A stretch of 64,000 nt of DNA, from the NCBI GenBank assembly GCA_035504415.1, contig DATJRY010000016.1, positions 1-64,000 on the forward strand. Reading direction: 5' to 3'. Source of the DNA: Candidatus Sulfotelmatobacter sp. (GTDB lineage: Bacteria; Vulcanimicrobiota; Vulcanimicrobiia; Vulcanimicrobiales; Vulcanimicrobiaceae). Numbering within the stretch: position 1 is the first letter of the stretch; each line of letters opens with the position of its first letter. The position numbers were made by a program, and so were the translations under genes. Positions 26,233-37,692 of the stretch are shown here, piece after piece. Below the pieces are notes generated by a model. The model had not been told where the DNA came from and did not search any database. It saw nothing but the letters and a program-made list of their open reading frames with translations.

Positions 26233-26277
26233 TTGAATTTGAGCATATCCTCAAGTATTATACATGAGGATATGCTC
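26233..26277 (+). promoter_or_regulatory. Promoter with perfect 13-bp inverted-repeat operator
   Basis: GAGCATATCCTCA (26241-26253) and its exact reverse complement (26265-26277) flank an 11-base centre. The same stretch carries TTGAAT (26233-26238), a 17-base spacer and TATTAT (26256-26261) reading right, so the palindrome spans the spacer, the -10 box and the start point. The AT-richness contrasts with the surroundings. A bound repressor would block RNA polymerase; the adjacent TetR protein is the obvious candidate. Confidence 0.7.
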
Positions 26278-26682
26278 GCCTATCAACCCGAATGCCACGC
26301 CCCCGAGCCGTTCGCGGCGGGTCCGGCCCTCGACGCCGACGCGCTCTACTTCCACCGCCGGATGGCGGCCGACGCCGCGCTGGTCGCCATGCTCGGCGGC
26401 GGCACCGGCGCCGAGAGCGTCGGCTACTGGCTATGGGACGCTCTGAGCGCCGTGCCGCCGTTGCGCGCCGCCTCGTGGTGCCGCGTCCATCGTGCGGTCC
26501 GAGATCTGCTCGACCAGACCGCGGCGCACGCCGGCCGGGATGCGGCCGCCCTCGCCACCGGCGCGCGGGCCCGCTTACAGCAGTTCCTCGACGAGAACGC
26601 CGACCTGGGCGACCCGCTCGCGACTCGTCTCTCCGTTGCGCCGGCCGCGCGCACCCGTCGCGCGGCCGGCATCACCGACTAG
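26272..26682 (+). CDS. Protein of unknown function next to TetR operator
   Basis: 136 residues from ATG 26272, which lies inside the right arm of the operator palindrome about 10 bases after the -10 box, so the mRNA would be leaderless or nearly so. A start at TTG 26233 would include the promoter and is less likely. The sequence is helical and Ala-rich: ALYFHRRMAADAALVAMLGG, SVGYWLWDALSAV, then RAVRDLLDQTAAHAG. No known domain recognised. It is probably the main target of the divergent TetR regulator. Confidence 0.6.
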   Translation: MLAYQPECHAPEPFAAGPALDADALYFHRRMAADAALVAMLGGGTGAESVGYWLWDALSAVPPLRAASWCRVHRAVRDLLDQTAAHAGRDAAALATGARARLQQFLDENADLGDPLATRLSVAPAARTRRAAGITD

Positions 26683-26686
26683 CGGA

Positions 26687-27829
26687 CTACCAGTATTTCT
26701 GGCAGCTCGCGCCCGCCGAGTTGCAAACCGCGACCCACCCGACGTGCGACCACGAGCTGTCGGTGTCGTCCTCGGTCCAGTCGATGCCCTGACTGCTCGA
26801 GCTGTCGTAGTAGTAGCGGCCCTGCACGTAGACGTAGTCGCCGACCGCGACCCACGGCCACGTCGAGGGCGGATCGTCGGTCGAGGCTTCGGCCATCGCG
26901 TCGAGATTCGAGACGATCTCGATCTGATAGCCCGACGGCATCTCCACGTAGAAGTAGCCGTGGGTGCCGCTGCTGGTCGTCTTTTCCGCCAGCACCTGGG
27001 TGACCGCACCGCAGACGTCCACCAGCTGATCGGCGCTGATCGTGCCGTTCGCGAACTCGCTCTGGTACGTCGCGAACTGCGTGTTGTTGCAGGCGAACGG
27101 CGTCGCGGTCGCAACCGGCGTCGGTGTCGCGGTGGGCGTCGCGGTCGGCTTCGGCGTCGGCGTCGGCGTCGGGCCGCCGGTCGGCGTCGCGGTGGGCACC
27201 GCGGTCGGCGTCGGCGTCGCGGTCGGCGACGACGTGCCGGTTCCGGTCAGCGAGACGTCGTCGAGATACTCGTAGACGTAGTCCTTCGAATAGCCGTTGC
27301 CTTTAACGCCGAAGTAGAGCTGCACGGTCTGACCGGCGTACGAGCTCAGGCTGAACGACTTCTCGACCCACCCACCGGTCGACTTCGCTTCCGAGTACAG
27401 CTGCGTGAGCTGCGAGCCGCTCGTGCTCAGCACGTCGGCTTCTTGGTCGACGTAGGTCGCCGAGTCGTCGGTGCCCTCGTAGACCCAGAACGTCAGCGTC
27501 GCGCCGGTCGGGACGGTGACGGTTTGGCACAGCCCGGTGGTTCCGTCGACCTCGGGCTTGGCGGTCGAACCGATCAGCGCGCTGTACGAGCCGCTGTGCA
27601 CCTGCGCCGTCGCGACGGAGTCTTCGTTGACGCTGCCGCACGAGGTCCACGACGAGAGCGACCCGGTCTCGAAGCCGGGGTTCGCGACGACGTTGCTGGT
27701 CGCCTGAGCGACCGCCTGTGGGGCTACGTCGTGCGGCTGGGCGTTCAGGGCAGCGGAACCACTGCCACTGCCGGAACATCCGGTCACCAGGGCGAGCAGC
27801 AACGCGGCCGCTCCAAGACGCGAGTACAT
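26687..27829 (-). CDS. Lipoprotein with carbohydrate-binding-like domain
   Basis: 380 residues. Signal peptide with lipobox LVTGC, so lipid-anchored. Domain 1 (about 45-200) opens with NVVANPGFETGSLSSW and closes with YLDDVSLTG, the pattern of CBM-like jelly rolls found in secreted enzymes. A Thr-Pro linker (about 202-244) follows. Domain 2 (250-380) has GYFYVEMPSGYQIEIVSNLDAMAE and WPWVAVGDYVYVQGRYYYD, resembling an OB-fold. The ligand is unknown. GAGGAGG stands close before the ATG. Convergent with the TetR target gene, 4 bases away. Confidence 0.75.
   Translation of the reverse strand: MYSRLGAAALLLALVTGCSGSGSGSAALNAQPHDVAPQAVAQATSNVVANPGFETGSLSSWTSCGSVNEDSVATAQVHSGSYSALIGSTAKPEVDGTTGLCQTVTVPTGATLTFWVYEGTDDSATYVDQEADVLSTSGSQLTQLYSEAKSTGGWVEKSFSLSSYAGQTVQLYFGVKGNGYSKDYVYEYLDDVSLTGTGTSSPTATPTPTAVPTATPTGGPTPTPTPKPTATPTATPTPVATATPFACNNTQFATYQSEFANGTISADQLVDVCGAVTQVLAEKTTSSGTHGYFYVEMPSGYQIEIVSNLDAMAEASTDDPPSTWPWVAVGDYVYVQGRYYYDSSSSQGIDWTEDDTDSSWSHVGWVAVCNSAGASCQKYW
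27098..27226 (-). repeat. Thr-Pro repeat linker coding region
   Basis: Imperfect reiteration of short units encoding TPTP/TATP within the lipoprotein, about 43 residues. On the DNA the plus strand shows GGCGTC/GGTCGG units. Such linkers separate secreted domains and vary in length between strains. Confidence 0.7.
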
Positions 27830-27841
27830 CCGACCTCCTCG

Positions 27842-27859
27842 AAAAAAGCGGGGGCTTTT
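27842..27859 (-). terminator. Short AAAAGC-CCCC-GCTTTT hairpin with T tract
   Basis: On the minus strand a 6-base stem with a 4-base loop runs into TTTTTT, 12 bases before the lipoprotein start. It looks like a weak intrinsic terminator inside the leader, either stopping read-through from upstream or acting as an attenuator. The stem is only two GC pairs strong. Confidence 0.3.
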
Positions 27860-28110
27860 GGCACCAACCGTCACTACATCGTGTGGACGTTAAGCTGGAA
27901 TAGCGACGATATTAAGCCCCGGTAAAGCCAGGCTCCTCCGTCGCCGAGGTATACCATCCGACCGGCCGATTTGAGGCACGGACAGACCGTCGTCGCGGAC
28001 GGCGCCACGGCGTCCCTGGGGCGCGGTGTGACCGCGGTCCGGGCGATCGGCGACGGAGGCTCGGCCGCGGCGGCGAACGAGCGTGCTATCGGCGTTCGGG
28101 AGAGTCGAGC
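27860..28110. other. Intergenic stretch, no gene recognised
   Basis: Around 250 bases between the lipoprotein leader and a short right-reading frame. AT-rich patches near 27900 (GACGATATTAAG on the plus strand) may hold the lipoprotein promoter, but no clear -35/-10 pair was found. Confidence 0.4.
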
Positions 28111-28278
28111 ATGAACACGGTCACACCATCGGTTGAGAATGCACGGCGCGAGCGCGCATCGGGCCGGTCGAGCGGCGACGCGCGCGAACGGCGTGCGATC
28201 GCGACCATCCTCGCGTACGTGGGCTACCGCCGGCCGGACGACGAGTACCGCGTCGCCTCACACCCGAAGCCCGAGTAG
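28111..28278 (+). CDS. Possible small protein (55 aa)
   Basis: An ATG preceded by GGGAGAG at suitable spacing opens a 55-residue frame: a basic N-terminal half (ENARRERASGRSSGDARERR), then AIATILAYVGYRRPDDEYRV and SHPKPE. It is short and no family is recognised, so coding status is uncertain; the balanced second half and purine-rich ribosome site favour it. It is not overlapped by a better gene. Confidence 0.35.
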   Translation: MNTVTPSVENARRERASGRSSGDARERRAIATILAYVGYRRPDDEYRVASHPKPE

Positions 28279-28378
28279 CGCGTCCAGCGTCGCCTGATCG
28301 GCGGCGGTGGACGTGCGTGACCGGCGATCGGCGAGACGAACGCGCCGACCGAACCCTCGGCGTTCGGCCCAAGACACG

Positions 28379-28412
28379 AAAGAGAGCCGCGGCACCGTCC
28401 GCGGCTCTCTTT
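28379..28412. terminator. Bidirectional intrinsic terminator
   Basis: A perfect 14-base stem (AAAGAGAGCCGCGG-type arm and its complement) with loop CACCGT, ending in short A and T runs. It lies 24 bases after the stop of the leftward gene at 28437-28829 and can also stop rightward transcripts. Strong stem, short T-tract. Confidence 0.75.
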
Positions 28413-28436
28413 GCGAGACCGGTCGAAGCGGGAGAC

Positions 28437-28829
28437 CTAGTGCGGCGCCGACCAGGTCGAGCCGTCGCCGAAGGTGACGCTCGAAACGAAGCAGTTGGCG
28501 CCGGAGCCGTTGTAGACGAACGGTTTGTAGTGCTTGGTGAACGTGTACGACGCGCCCGGAGCGACGGTGTGGTTGACCGTGTCCATGACCGGCGTCGTGT
28601 CGTACATCCCGCCGCCCGAGAACGACGTGATCGGCTTGTTCGACGCGTTCATGACGGTGATCGTGACGCCGTTCGTAAGGCCGGACTGCAAGCCGGCGGA
28701 CGACGAGGACAAGTAGCCGACTTGGCAGGAGACGACCTTCAACGGCGCCATGGACGTCGTAACGGCGTTCGCCGACAAGGGAACGAGTGCGGCGGCGCAA
28801 GCCGCTGCGGCAATGAAAAGTCTCTTCAC
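28437..28829 (-). CDS. Small secreted protein of unknown function
   Basis: 130 residues from GTG 28827-28829, behind an AAGGGGG ribosome site. Signal peptide 1-22 ending LSANA. The mature part is a Ser/Thr-rich beta sandwich (GVTITVMNASNKPITSF, APGASYTFTKHY, CFVSSVTFGDGSTW) with two Cys residues that could form a disulfide. It resembles small exported FxLYD-like or immunoglobulin-like domains; the function is unknown. A strong terminator follows the gene. Confidence 0.75.
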   Translation of the reverse strand: MKRLFIAAAACAAALVPLSANAVTTSMAPLKVVSCQVGYLSSSSAGLQSGLTNGVTITVMNASNKPITSFSGGGMYDTTPVMDTVNHTVAPGASYTFTKHYKPFVYNGSGANCFVSSVTFGDGSTWSAPH

Positions 28830-29011
28830 GAGTTCGCGAACCCCCTTGTTGTTTGAATCGCGCGTCGCGATTCTGAGCGATGAAGCGTGCGTTTGCAAAG
28901 CGTTCGCCGAGCCGGATGGAACGCCTGGCATACGCGCGTACGCGCGTCGTTGCATTTCGTCGTGGGGATCGATCGACCGAGGACGCGATTGCTGAAAGCG
29001 GTACGTCCGTA

Positions 29012-30052
29012 CTACGCGGCCGCCTTTTCTTTCAGCAAGCCGAGGCGCAGCAGGCTCTGCGCGGTGGCGACCAACGCGTCTTCGCGCGAGCGCGGCGACC
29101 AGCTCAAGAGCTCTTGCGCCTTCGCACTGGTCGCGTTCTTCGGTTTGCCCAGTTCCGGCACGATCTGACGTGCCTGCGGATCGAACAACGCGACCACGCG
29201 AATCAGCCAGTCGGGAAGTTCGCGGACCGGAACGCGCCGCGCCGCGGCACCGAGCCGCTCTTTGAGCACGCGCGCCATCTGAACGATCGTCATGAAGTCG
29301 CCGGCGCACGCCAGAAACCGCTGGCCGTTCGCCGCGGGGTGCGTCATCGCGCGCAGGTGGAGGTCGGCGACGTCACGCACGTCGACGGCGCCGAAGCTCA
29401 ACCGCGGGCAGCCCGGCAGCGCGCCGTCCATCAGCCGCTGCACGAGCAGGATCGAGGTCGCGTAGTCCTTGCCCAGGACCGGGCCGAAGACGCCGACGGG
29501 GTTGACGACGGACAGCTCGAGCGATCCGCCGTCGGACGCGACGAAGTCCCACGCCGCGCGTTCGGCAAGGGTTTTCGATTTCACGTAGGCGGTGACGCCC
29601 GCGCCCTCGACGTTGGTCCAACTCGTCTCGTCGAACGGCGCACGCTGCGCCGGATGCCCGTACCCGATCGCCGCGAACGACGAGGTCAGCACGACCCGCT
29701 TCACCCCGGCGTCGCGTGCGGCGCGCAGGACGCGCAGCGCGCCTTCGCGCGCCGGCACGATCAACTCGTTCTCGTCCTTCGGAATCGTGGCCGGGAACGG
29801 TGAGGCGATGTGCAGGACGTACTCCATCCCGGCGACCGCCGCGGACCAGCCGGCGTCGTGCTCGAGATCGGCCTGCGCGAACGTCAACCGCTCGCCGGGC
29901 TCGGTGCCGGCCCCGCGCAGCAGCGTGCGCACCTCGGGCTCGCGCGAGAGGTTGCGCACGGTCGTGCGCACCTGATGACCCGCGGCCAGCAGCTGCAGGA
30001 TGGTGTGACTCCCGATGAACCCGGAGCCGCCGGTGACCAAGACGGTGCTCAT
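29012..30052 (-). CDS. NAD-dependent epimerase/dihydroflavonol-4-reductase-like
   Basis: 346 residues of the extended SDR fold. Seen: VLVTGGSGFIGSHTILQLL at the N-terminus, the ASPFP strand near 85, VVLTSSFAAIGYG, and YVKSKTLAE with the active-site Tyr and Lys. The SPF and AYVKSK patterns match the DFR/cinnamoyl-CoA-reductase-like subgroup, which reduces ketones or aldehydes. The ATG overlaps the stop of the upstream hydrolase in ATGA, so the genes are coupled. Confidence 0.9.
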   Translation of the reverse strand: MSTVLVTGGSGFIGSHTILQLLAAGHQVRTTVRNLSREPEVRTLLRGAGTEPGERLTFAQADLEHDAGWSAAVAGMEYVLHIASPFPATIPKDENELIVPAREGALRVLRAARDAGVKRVVLTSSFAAIGYGHPAQRAPFDETSWTNVEGAGVTAYVKSKTLAERAAWDFVASDGGSLELSVVNPVGVFGPVLGKDYATSILLVQRLMDGALPGCPRLSFGAVDVRDVADLHLRAMTHPAANGQRFLACAGDFMTIVQMARVLKERLGAAARRVPVRELPDWLIRVVALFDPQARQIVPELGKPKNATSAKAQELLSWSPRSREDALVATAQSLLRLGLLKEKAAA

Positions 30053-30798
30053 GCGGTCAAGAACGCTTCGATCGCCGTCGCGGTCGCGATCGGCGTCTCG
30101 TCCATGGGGTAGTGCCCCGCGTTGTCCATGACCACGATCTCGTGGTTCTGGAACCACTTGAGGATCGTGTTCGCCATCAGCCGCTCGGTGATCGAGAGAT
30201 CGTAGCGTCCGATCACGACCTTCACCGGCGTCGTGCTGCCGGCGACGCGGGCCGAGAGATCGATGTTCGCCCACGAGCGGAAGTATGCCGCGAACGCCTC
30301 GTCGTTCGCGCGCAGCGATCCGCGCGCGACGCGATCGACCCAGGCCGAGGTGAGGCGATTCCCCGTCGAGAGCGCGATGATCCGCCGGCGGTTGTCGAGC
30401 TGCGTGGTCGCGCCCTCGAAGAGCGCGCGGCTGCCCGCGTCGAACTGCGTCGCGCCGGCGGGCACCGGCGCCAGCGCGACGATCTTCTCGACCCGCTCCG
30501 GTGCGAGCGCCGCCAGCAGCTGCGCAGCCTTCCCGCCCATCGAGTGTCCGAGCAGGTGGAAGCGTCCCCAGCCCAGCGCGTCGGCGAGCGCGAGCGCGTC
30601 GGCGGCGATCTCTTCGATCGTGTACGTTCCGGTGAGATCGCGCGAGGCACCGTAGCCGCGGAACGCCATCGTCACGTAGGTGAAACGGTCGAGTGCGGTC
30701 GCGACCTCGAGCGGCCGAAACGTCCGCTCGTCGCCGAACCAGCCGTGGAGCGCGAGCACGTGCACCGGTCCCTCGCCGAAGCGATCGTATCCGTTCAT
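30049..30798 (-). CDS. Alpha/beta-hydrolase
   Basis: 249 residues. Seen: the oxyanion region ALHGWFGDERTF, the nucleophile elbow GHSMGG (Ser near 96), a cap region (about 125-175), KVVIGRYDLSI around the acidic residue, and the late DNAGHYPMDETP with the catalytic His. The fold covers esterases, C-C hydrolases and haloperoxidases, so the substrate is open. It forms a two-gene unit with the epimerase. Confidence 0.92.
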   Translation of the reverse strand: MNGYDRFGEGPVHVLALHGWFGDERTFRPLEVATALDRFTYVTMAFRGYGASRDLTGTYTIEEIAADALALADALGWGRFHLLGHSMGGKAAQLLAALAPERVEKIVALAPVPAGATQFDAGSRALFEGATTQLDNRRRIIALSTGNRLTSAWVDRVARGSLRANDEAFAAYFRSWANIDLSARVAGSTTPVKVVIGRYDLSITERLMANTILKWFQNHEIVVMDNAGHYPMDETPIATATAIEAFLTA

Positions 30799-30866
30799 CG
30801 CGCCGCGTCTACGCCTCAGCGGCGACGCGTTCCTCGCCGCGCGCGCCGCGCGGGCCCTCGACTCCT

Positions 30867-31208
30867 TCAGGTCGTACGCCGGTCCCGCACGAGGCGGATT
30901 GCCGCCAGCGCTTCGACGATCGCGACCAGCTCCGCGGTCACCGTGGGCGCATCGACGCGCAGCGCATCCTCGAGCGCGCGGGCACGCCGTTCGAGCTGCG
31001 CCGCGCCGACGTTGCCGGCGATCCCCTTGAGCGCGTGCGCGGCTTCGCGCAGCGTGCCGCGGTCCTTGACCACGGCCGCGGCCTCGAGGCGCTCGAGTAG
31101 GTCCGCCGCCTCGTCGACGAGCGAGTCCAGCAGCATCGTCTCGACCGACGCGCTGCCGCCCGAGAGCGCCCGCAAACGGCTCTCGTCCAGAACCTGGTCG
31201 TCGTTCAC
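30867..31208 (-). CDS. Histidine-containing phosphotransfer (Hpt) protein
   Basis: 113 residues from GTG 31206-31208, overlapping the stop of the HD-GYP gene as GTGA. The helical bundle carries the phospho-accepting His in AAHALKGIAGNVGA, the usual HxLKGxxxxxGA pattern. Hpt proteins pass phosphate from hybrid kinases to response regulators. Translational coupling to the HD-GYP response regulator suggests they work together, and the hybrid kinase at 33.8-37.3 kb could be the donor. Confidence 0.85.
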   Translation of the reverse strand: MNDDQVLDESRLRALSGGSASVETMLLDSLVDEAADLLERLEAAAVVKDRGTLREAAHALKGIAGNVGAAQLERRARALEDALRVDAPTVTAELVAIVEALAAIRLVRDRRTT

Positions 31209-32248
31209 GCCGCCGCTTCGTCGGCGTACCGGTGCACGATCTGAACGACCTCCGGCTTGATCGCCAAGAACGCCGCCGCGACCCGCGGATCGAAATGCTT
31301 CCCGGCCAGCTTCTCGATCTCGGCGAAGGCGTCGGCCACCGGCCAAGGTTCCTTGTAGGGACGGCGCGACACGAGCGCGTCGAAGACGTCGCACGCGGCC
31401 GCGATGCGCGCCGAGACCGGGATGTCCTCGCCGCTCAGACCGTCGGGATAGCCCGAGCCGTCCCACTTCTCGTGGTGCCGCAGCGCGATGTCGGCCGCCA
31501 GCCGCAAGATCCGCGACGAGCTGCCGCTGAGCATCTCGTAGCCGGCCGTCGTGTGCGCGCGCATGATGACCCACTCCTCTGGGGTGAGCGGCCCCTCCTT
31601 GAGCAGCACGCGGTCCGGCGTGGCGACCTTCCCGATGTCGTGCATCGGCGTCGCCAACAGCAGCGCGCGCTGATCGGCAGCGCCCATCCCGAGCTTCGCG
31701 CCGACCAACGCGGCGTAGTGCCCCATGCGCACGATGTGCTTGCCGGTCTCGTTGTCGCGGAACTCGGCCGCGCGCATCAGCCGGTTGATCGTCTCCTCTT
31801 CGCGCTCGGCGATCTCGCGGGTGGCCTTGGCGACCTCATCCGCCAAGTGCACGGCGCGGTCGGCGAGCGACTTGCGGCTGCGCCGCAGCGCGAGCAGATT
31901 CGTCGCGCGCGCGATGAACTCGACCGGATCGGCGGGTTTGTTGAGGAAGTCGCTCGCGCCGAGCTGCAGCGCACGGTGACGCACGTCGCGATCTTTCTCG
32001 CCGGTGATCATGATGATCGGCGTCTCGGCGTAGGGTCGCGCGCCGCGGTAGTCCTTGATGAACTCCAGGCCGTTGGGCGTCGGCATCCGATAGTCGAGGA
32101 TCAACAGATCGGGCTCGGTCTTCAAGCACCACGCGAACGCTTCGGCGGATCTGATGAACGAGCGCGCCTCGGTACCGGGAATCTGCGCGATGAGCGACAG
32201 ATAGACGTGTGAATTGGTCGGGTTGTCGTCAACGACTACTACGAGCAA
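31205..32248 (-). CDS. Response regulator with HD-GYP domain
   Basis: 347 residues from TTG 32246-32248, which sits 6 bases after a GGAGG Shine-Dalgarno. A longer frame without a ribosome site extends upstream. The receiver domain (1-125) has phospho-acceptor Asp52 in LDYRMP and Lys104. A helical linker leads to an HD-GYP domain (about 155-340) with HDIGK (H203, D204), HHE and GSGYP, the complete metal and GYP motif. HD-GYP proteins degrade cyclic di-GMP or sense it. Coupled to the Hpt gene downstream. Confidence 0.93.
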   Translation of the reverse strand: MLVVVVDDNPTNSHVYLSLIAQIPGTEARSFIRSAEAFAWCLKTEPDLLILDYRMPTPNGLEFIKDYRGARPYAETPIIMITGEKDRDVRHRALQLGASDFLNKPADPVEFIARATNLLALRRSRKSLADRAVHLADEVAKATREIAEREEETINRLMRAAEFRDNETGKHIVRMGHYAALVGAKLGMGAADQRALLLATPMHDIGKVATPDRVLLKEGPLTPEEWVIMRAHTTAGYEMLSGSSSRILRLAADIALRHHEKWDGSGYPDGLSGEDIPVSARIAAACDVFDALVSRRPYKEPWPVADAFAEIEKLAGKHFDPRVAAAFLAIKPEVVQIVHRYADEAAA

Positions 32249-32466
32249 CGTCTTCCTCCGGCGGGGCGACGAGCGCGAGTTACGTGATCCGACGGCTACC
32301 GCGCACACCCCGGGCTACCACCCTTTTGGTCCGCGTTCGGTCGCCTGCCCGCCGCACTCCTTGCAAACGAAGCATTGCGCCCGGCGTGCATGAAATCTTA
32401 ACCATCTCGACAACGACGTCGAGCGGCCCCTGAGCCGGAATCGCTCTCAGCGAATTGCCAGGATCG

Positions 32467-33411
32467 CTACCGCTCGATGACCGCTCGTGCGAGCGCCTCG
32501 ACGTCCGCGACGAGCTCGATCGCCGCGATCCGATCGCCCGCTATGCGGAAGTGGAAGGCCACGAGAACCGCTCCCTCGTGCACCCACACCGCGCCGGGGC
32601 GACCGTCGATGAGGGCCGGTTGCGCACCGCGGGCGCGCCCGGTGAACATCCGTGCGACGGTCTGCGCGCCCTCGACGCCGTCGAGCAAACGCTCGTTCTG
32701 CCAATATCCGGCGCCGCCCATCGCGAGCACCCCGGCGTCCACGCGCAACGACGCCGCCGGATCGAGCAGCGCCAGCAACGCCGTGAAGTTTCCCATCCGC
32801 GAGGCCGCCAGGAACGCGCGCACGAGCTCGTCGTGCCGCTGCGTGACGGCGTCGCGATCGGTCGACGCGCCGCGCACGCGGCGGCGCGCGCGACTCGCGA
32901 GCTGCCGCGCCGCCTCGCTCGTCTTCCCGAGGATCGCGCCGACCTGATCGAACGGAACGTCGAACATGTCGTGCAGCACGAACGCGACGCGTTCCGGCGG
33001 CGGCAGCGCGTCGAGCAGAACGCGCATGGCCACGCCGATCGAGTCGGCCAGGATCGCGTCCTCTTCGGGACGTTCGCCGGGCGCGATCGTCGCGAGCTCG
33101 TGACGCGGATCGTCCGGCGTCAGCTCTTCGTGCCGGCTCTCGCGCCACTTCAGCGCGTCGAAGCAGACGCGCGCGGCAACGGTGGTGAGCCAACCGTCGA
33201 AATGCTCGACGTGCTCGACGTCCGCTCGGCTGATGCGCAGCCAGGTCTCTTGCAGCGCATCGTCGGCTTCGGCTGCCGAGCCCAGGATTCGCAGCGCGAG
33301 CCGCTGCAAGCGGGGCTTCGCCGCTTCGAACCGCTCCGCGAGCCGGTCCGCACCCGCCGAGGACGCTCCTCTCACGCCGCCGGTCACGTTTTCCCGCTCT
33401 CGATCCGTCAC
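32467..33411 (-). CDS. ECF41-type RNA polymerase sigma factor
   Basis: 314 residues. Sigma region 2 (RLALRILGSAAEADDALQETWLRI) and region 4 (LPPPERVAFVLHDMFDVPFDQVGAILG) are followed by a SnoaL-like C-terminal domain (about 190-314: FTALLALLDPAASLRVDAG) that modulates activity in ECF41 sigmas. These usually act on an adjacent small oxidoreductase/COE gene; here the divergent neighbour is a VOC protein 24 bases away. Starts with GTG. Confidence 0.92.
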   Translation of the reverse strand: MTDRERENVTGGVRGASSAGADRLAERFEAAKPRLQRLALRILGSAAEADDALQETWLRISRADVEHVEHFDGWLTTVAARVCFDALKWRESRHEELTPDDPRHELATIAPGERPEEDAILADSIGVAMRVLLDALPPPERVAFVLHDMFDVPFDQVGAILGKTSEAARQLASRARRRVRGASTDRDAVTQRHDELVRAFLAASRMGNFTALLALLDPAASLRVDAGVLAMGGAGYWQNERLLDGVEGAQTVARMFTGRARGAQPALIDGRPGAVWVHEGAVLVAFHFRIAGDRIAAIELVADVEALARAVIER

Positions 33412-33434
33412 AGCACTAGAAGGAGTAAGGAAAC

Positions 33435-33779
33435 TTGCAAGACGTCTCCCTCATCATCTACCCGGCAGCGGACATGGCTGCGGCCAAACGATTCTTTCGG
33501 GAGCTCATCGGCAGCGACCCCTACGTCGACAGCCCGCAGTACGTCGGCTACAAGGGCGGCGAGATGGAAATCGGGCTCGTCCCCAACGCCGACGAACGCG
33601 ACCCGGTCGCGCTCCCGTACTGGACGGTGAGCGACATCGCGGCGAGCATCGACGCGCTCGTCGCAGCCGGCGGCACGCCCGTGCAACCGGTCACGGACGT
33701 CGGCTACGGCTTGCTGGTCGCGAGCGTCAAAGAACCCAACGGCGCGATCGTGGGGCTGCGACAGATGCCGAAGAGCTGA
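33435..33779 (+). CDS. VOC family protein divergent from ECF41 sigma
   Basis: 114 residues starting with TTG after AAGGAG. A glyoxalase/bleomycin-type fold: VSLIIYPAADMAAAKRFFRELIG, then YVGYKGGEMEIGLVPN and a closing VASVKEPNGAIVGLRQ. The arrangement suggests it is the ECF41 target. A GTCACA element upstream at 33405-33410 resembles the reported ECF41 -35, but I see no matching -10. Confidence 0.85.
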   Translation: MQDVSLIIYPAADMAAAKRFFRELIGSDPYVDSPQYVGYKGGEMEIGLVPNADERDPVALPYWTVSDIAASIDALVAAGGTPVQPVTDVGYGLLVASVKEPNGAIVGLRQMPKS

Positions 33780-33815
33780 CCGCGCGTCGCCGCGGAGACC
33801 GGCGGGCACGCGGGG

Positions 33816-37280
<3,465 letters not shown>

Positions 37281-37401
37281 GCCGTACAACTCGATCGCAG
37301 CCTTCAATCGCCCACCCTGCGCCGCCGCGGAAGAGCGCGGCACGCAGGATTTGCTTGGGTCGCTCGCCCGCCGTCTCCTGCCGCGCGCCGAGGCGCCACG
37401 C

Positions 37402-37692
37402 TCAGCGACGATTGCAGGCCGCGACGACGTGCTTCATCAGCGCGGCGTCCGCGTGAGCGGCGTCGGCGACGATCTGCAGTTCGCTCGCCGGCCACGCGCG
37501 GTGCAACCTCCACGCGGTTTCCGCCGGGCTGCTGACGTCGTAACGTCCGTGGATCAGCCTGCCGGGAATCCCGGTCAGCGAGCCGGCGTCCCGGATGAGT
37601 TGCTCGTCGTCGAGAAATGCGGCGTGTCGCCAGTAGTGGGTGACGATTCGAGCAAAGCGCTCCGCGTACGTTTCCGTGCCGAGCCCGCTCAC
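37402..37692 (-). pseudogene. Prolyl aminopeptidase C-terminal fragment
   Basis: 96 residues that match only the end of proline iminopeptidase: YAERFARIVTHYWRHAAFL, IPGRLIHGRYDVSSP with the catalytic Asp, and TAWRLHRAWPASELQIV. The full enzyme is about 310 residues, and the N-terminal two thirds with the GGSWGS nucleophile is missing, so it is not an active hydrolase. A GTG overlaps the stop of the VOC gene as GTGA, so the fragment may still be translated. The VOC gene occupies the place of the lost part. Confidence 0.75.

Noticed and set aside
27098..27226. Ice-nucleation or CRISPR-like repeat
   Set aside because: It is a coding Thr-Pro linker without fixed spacers.
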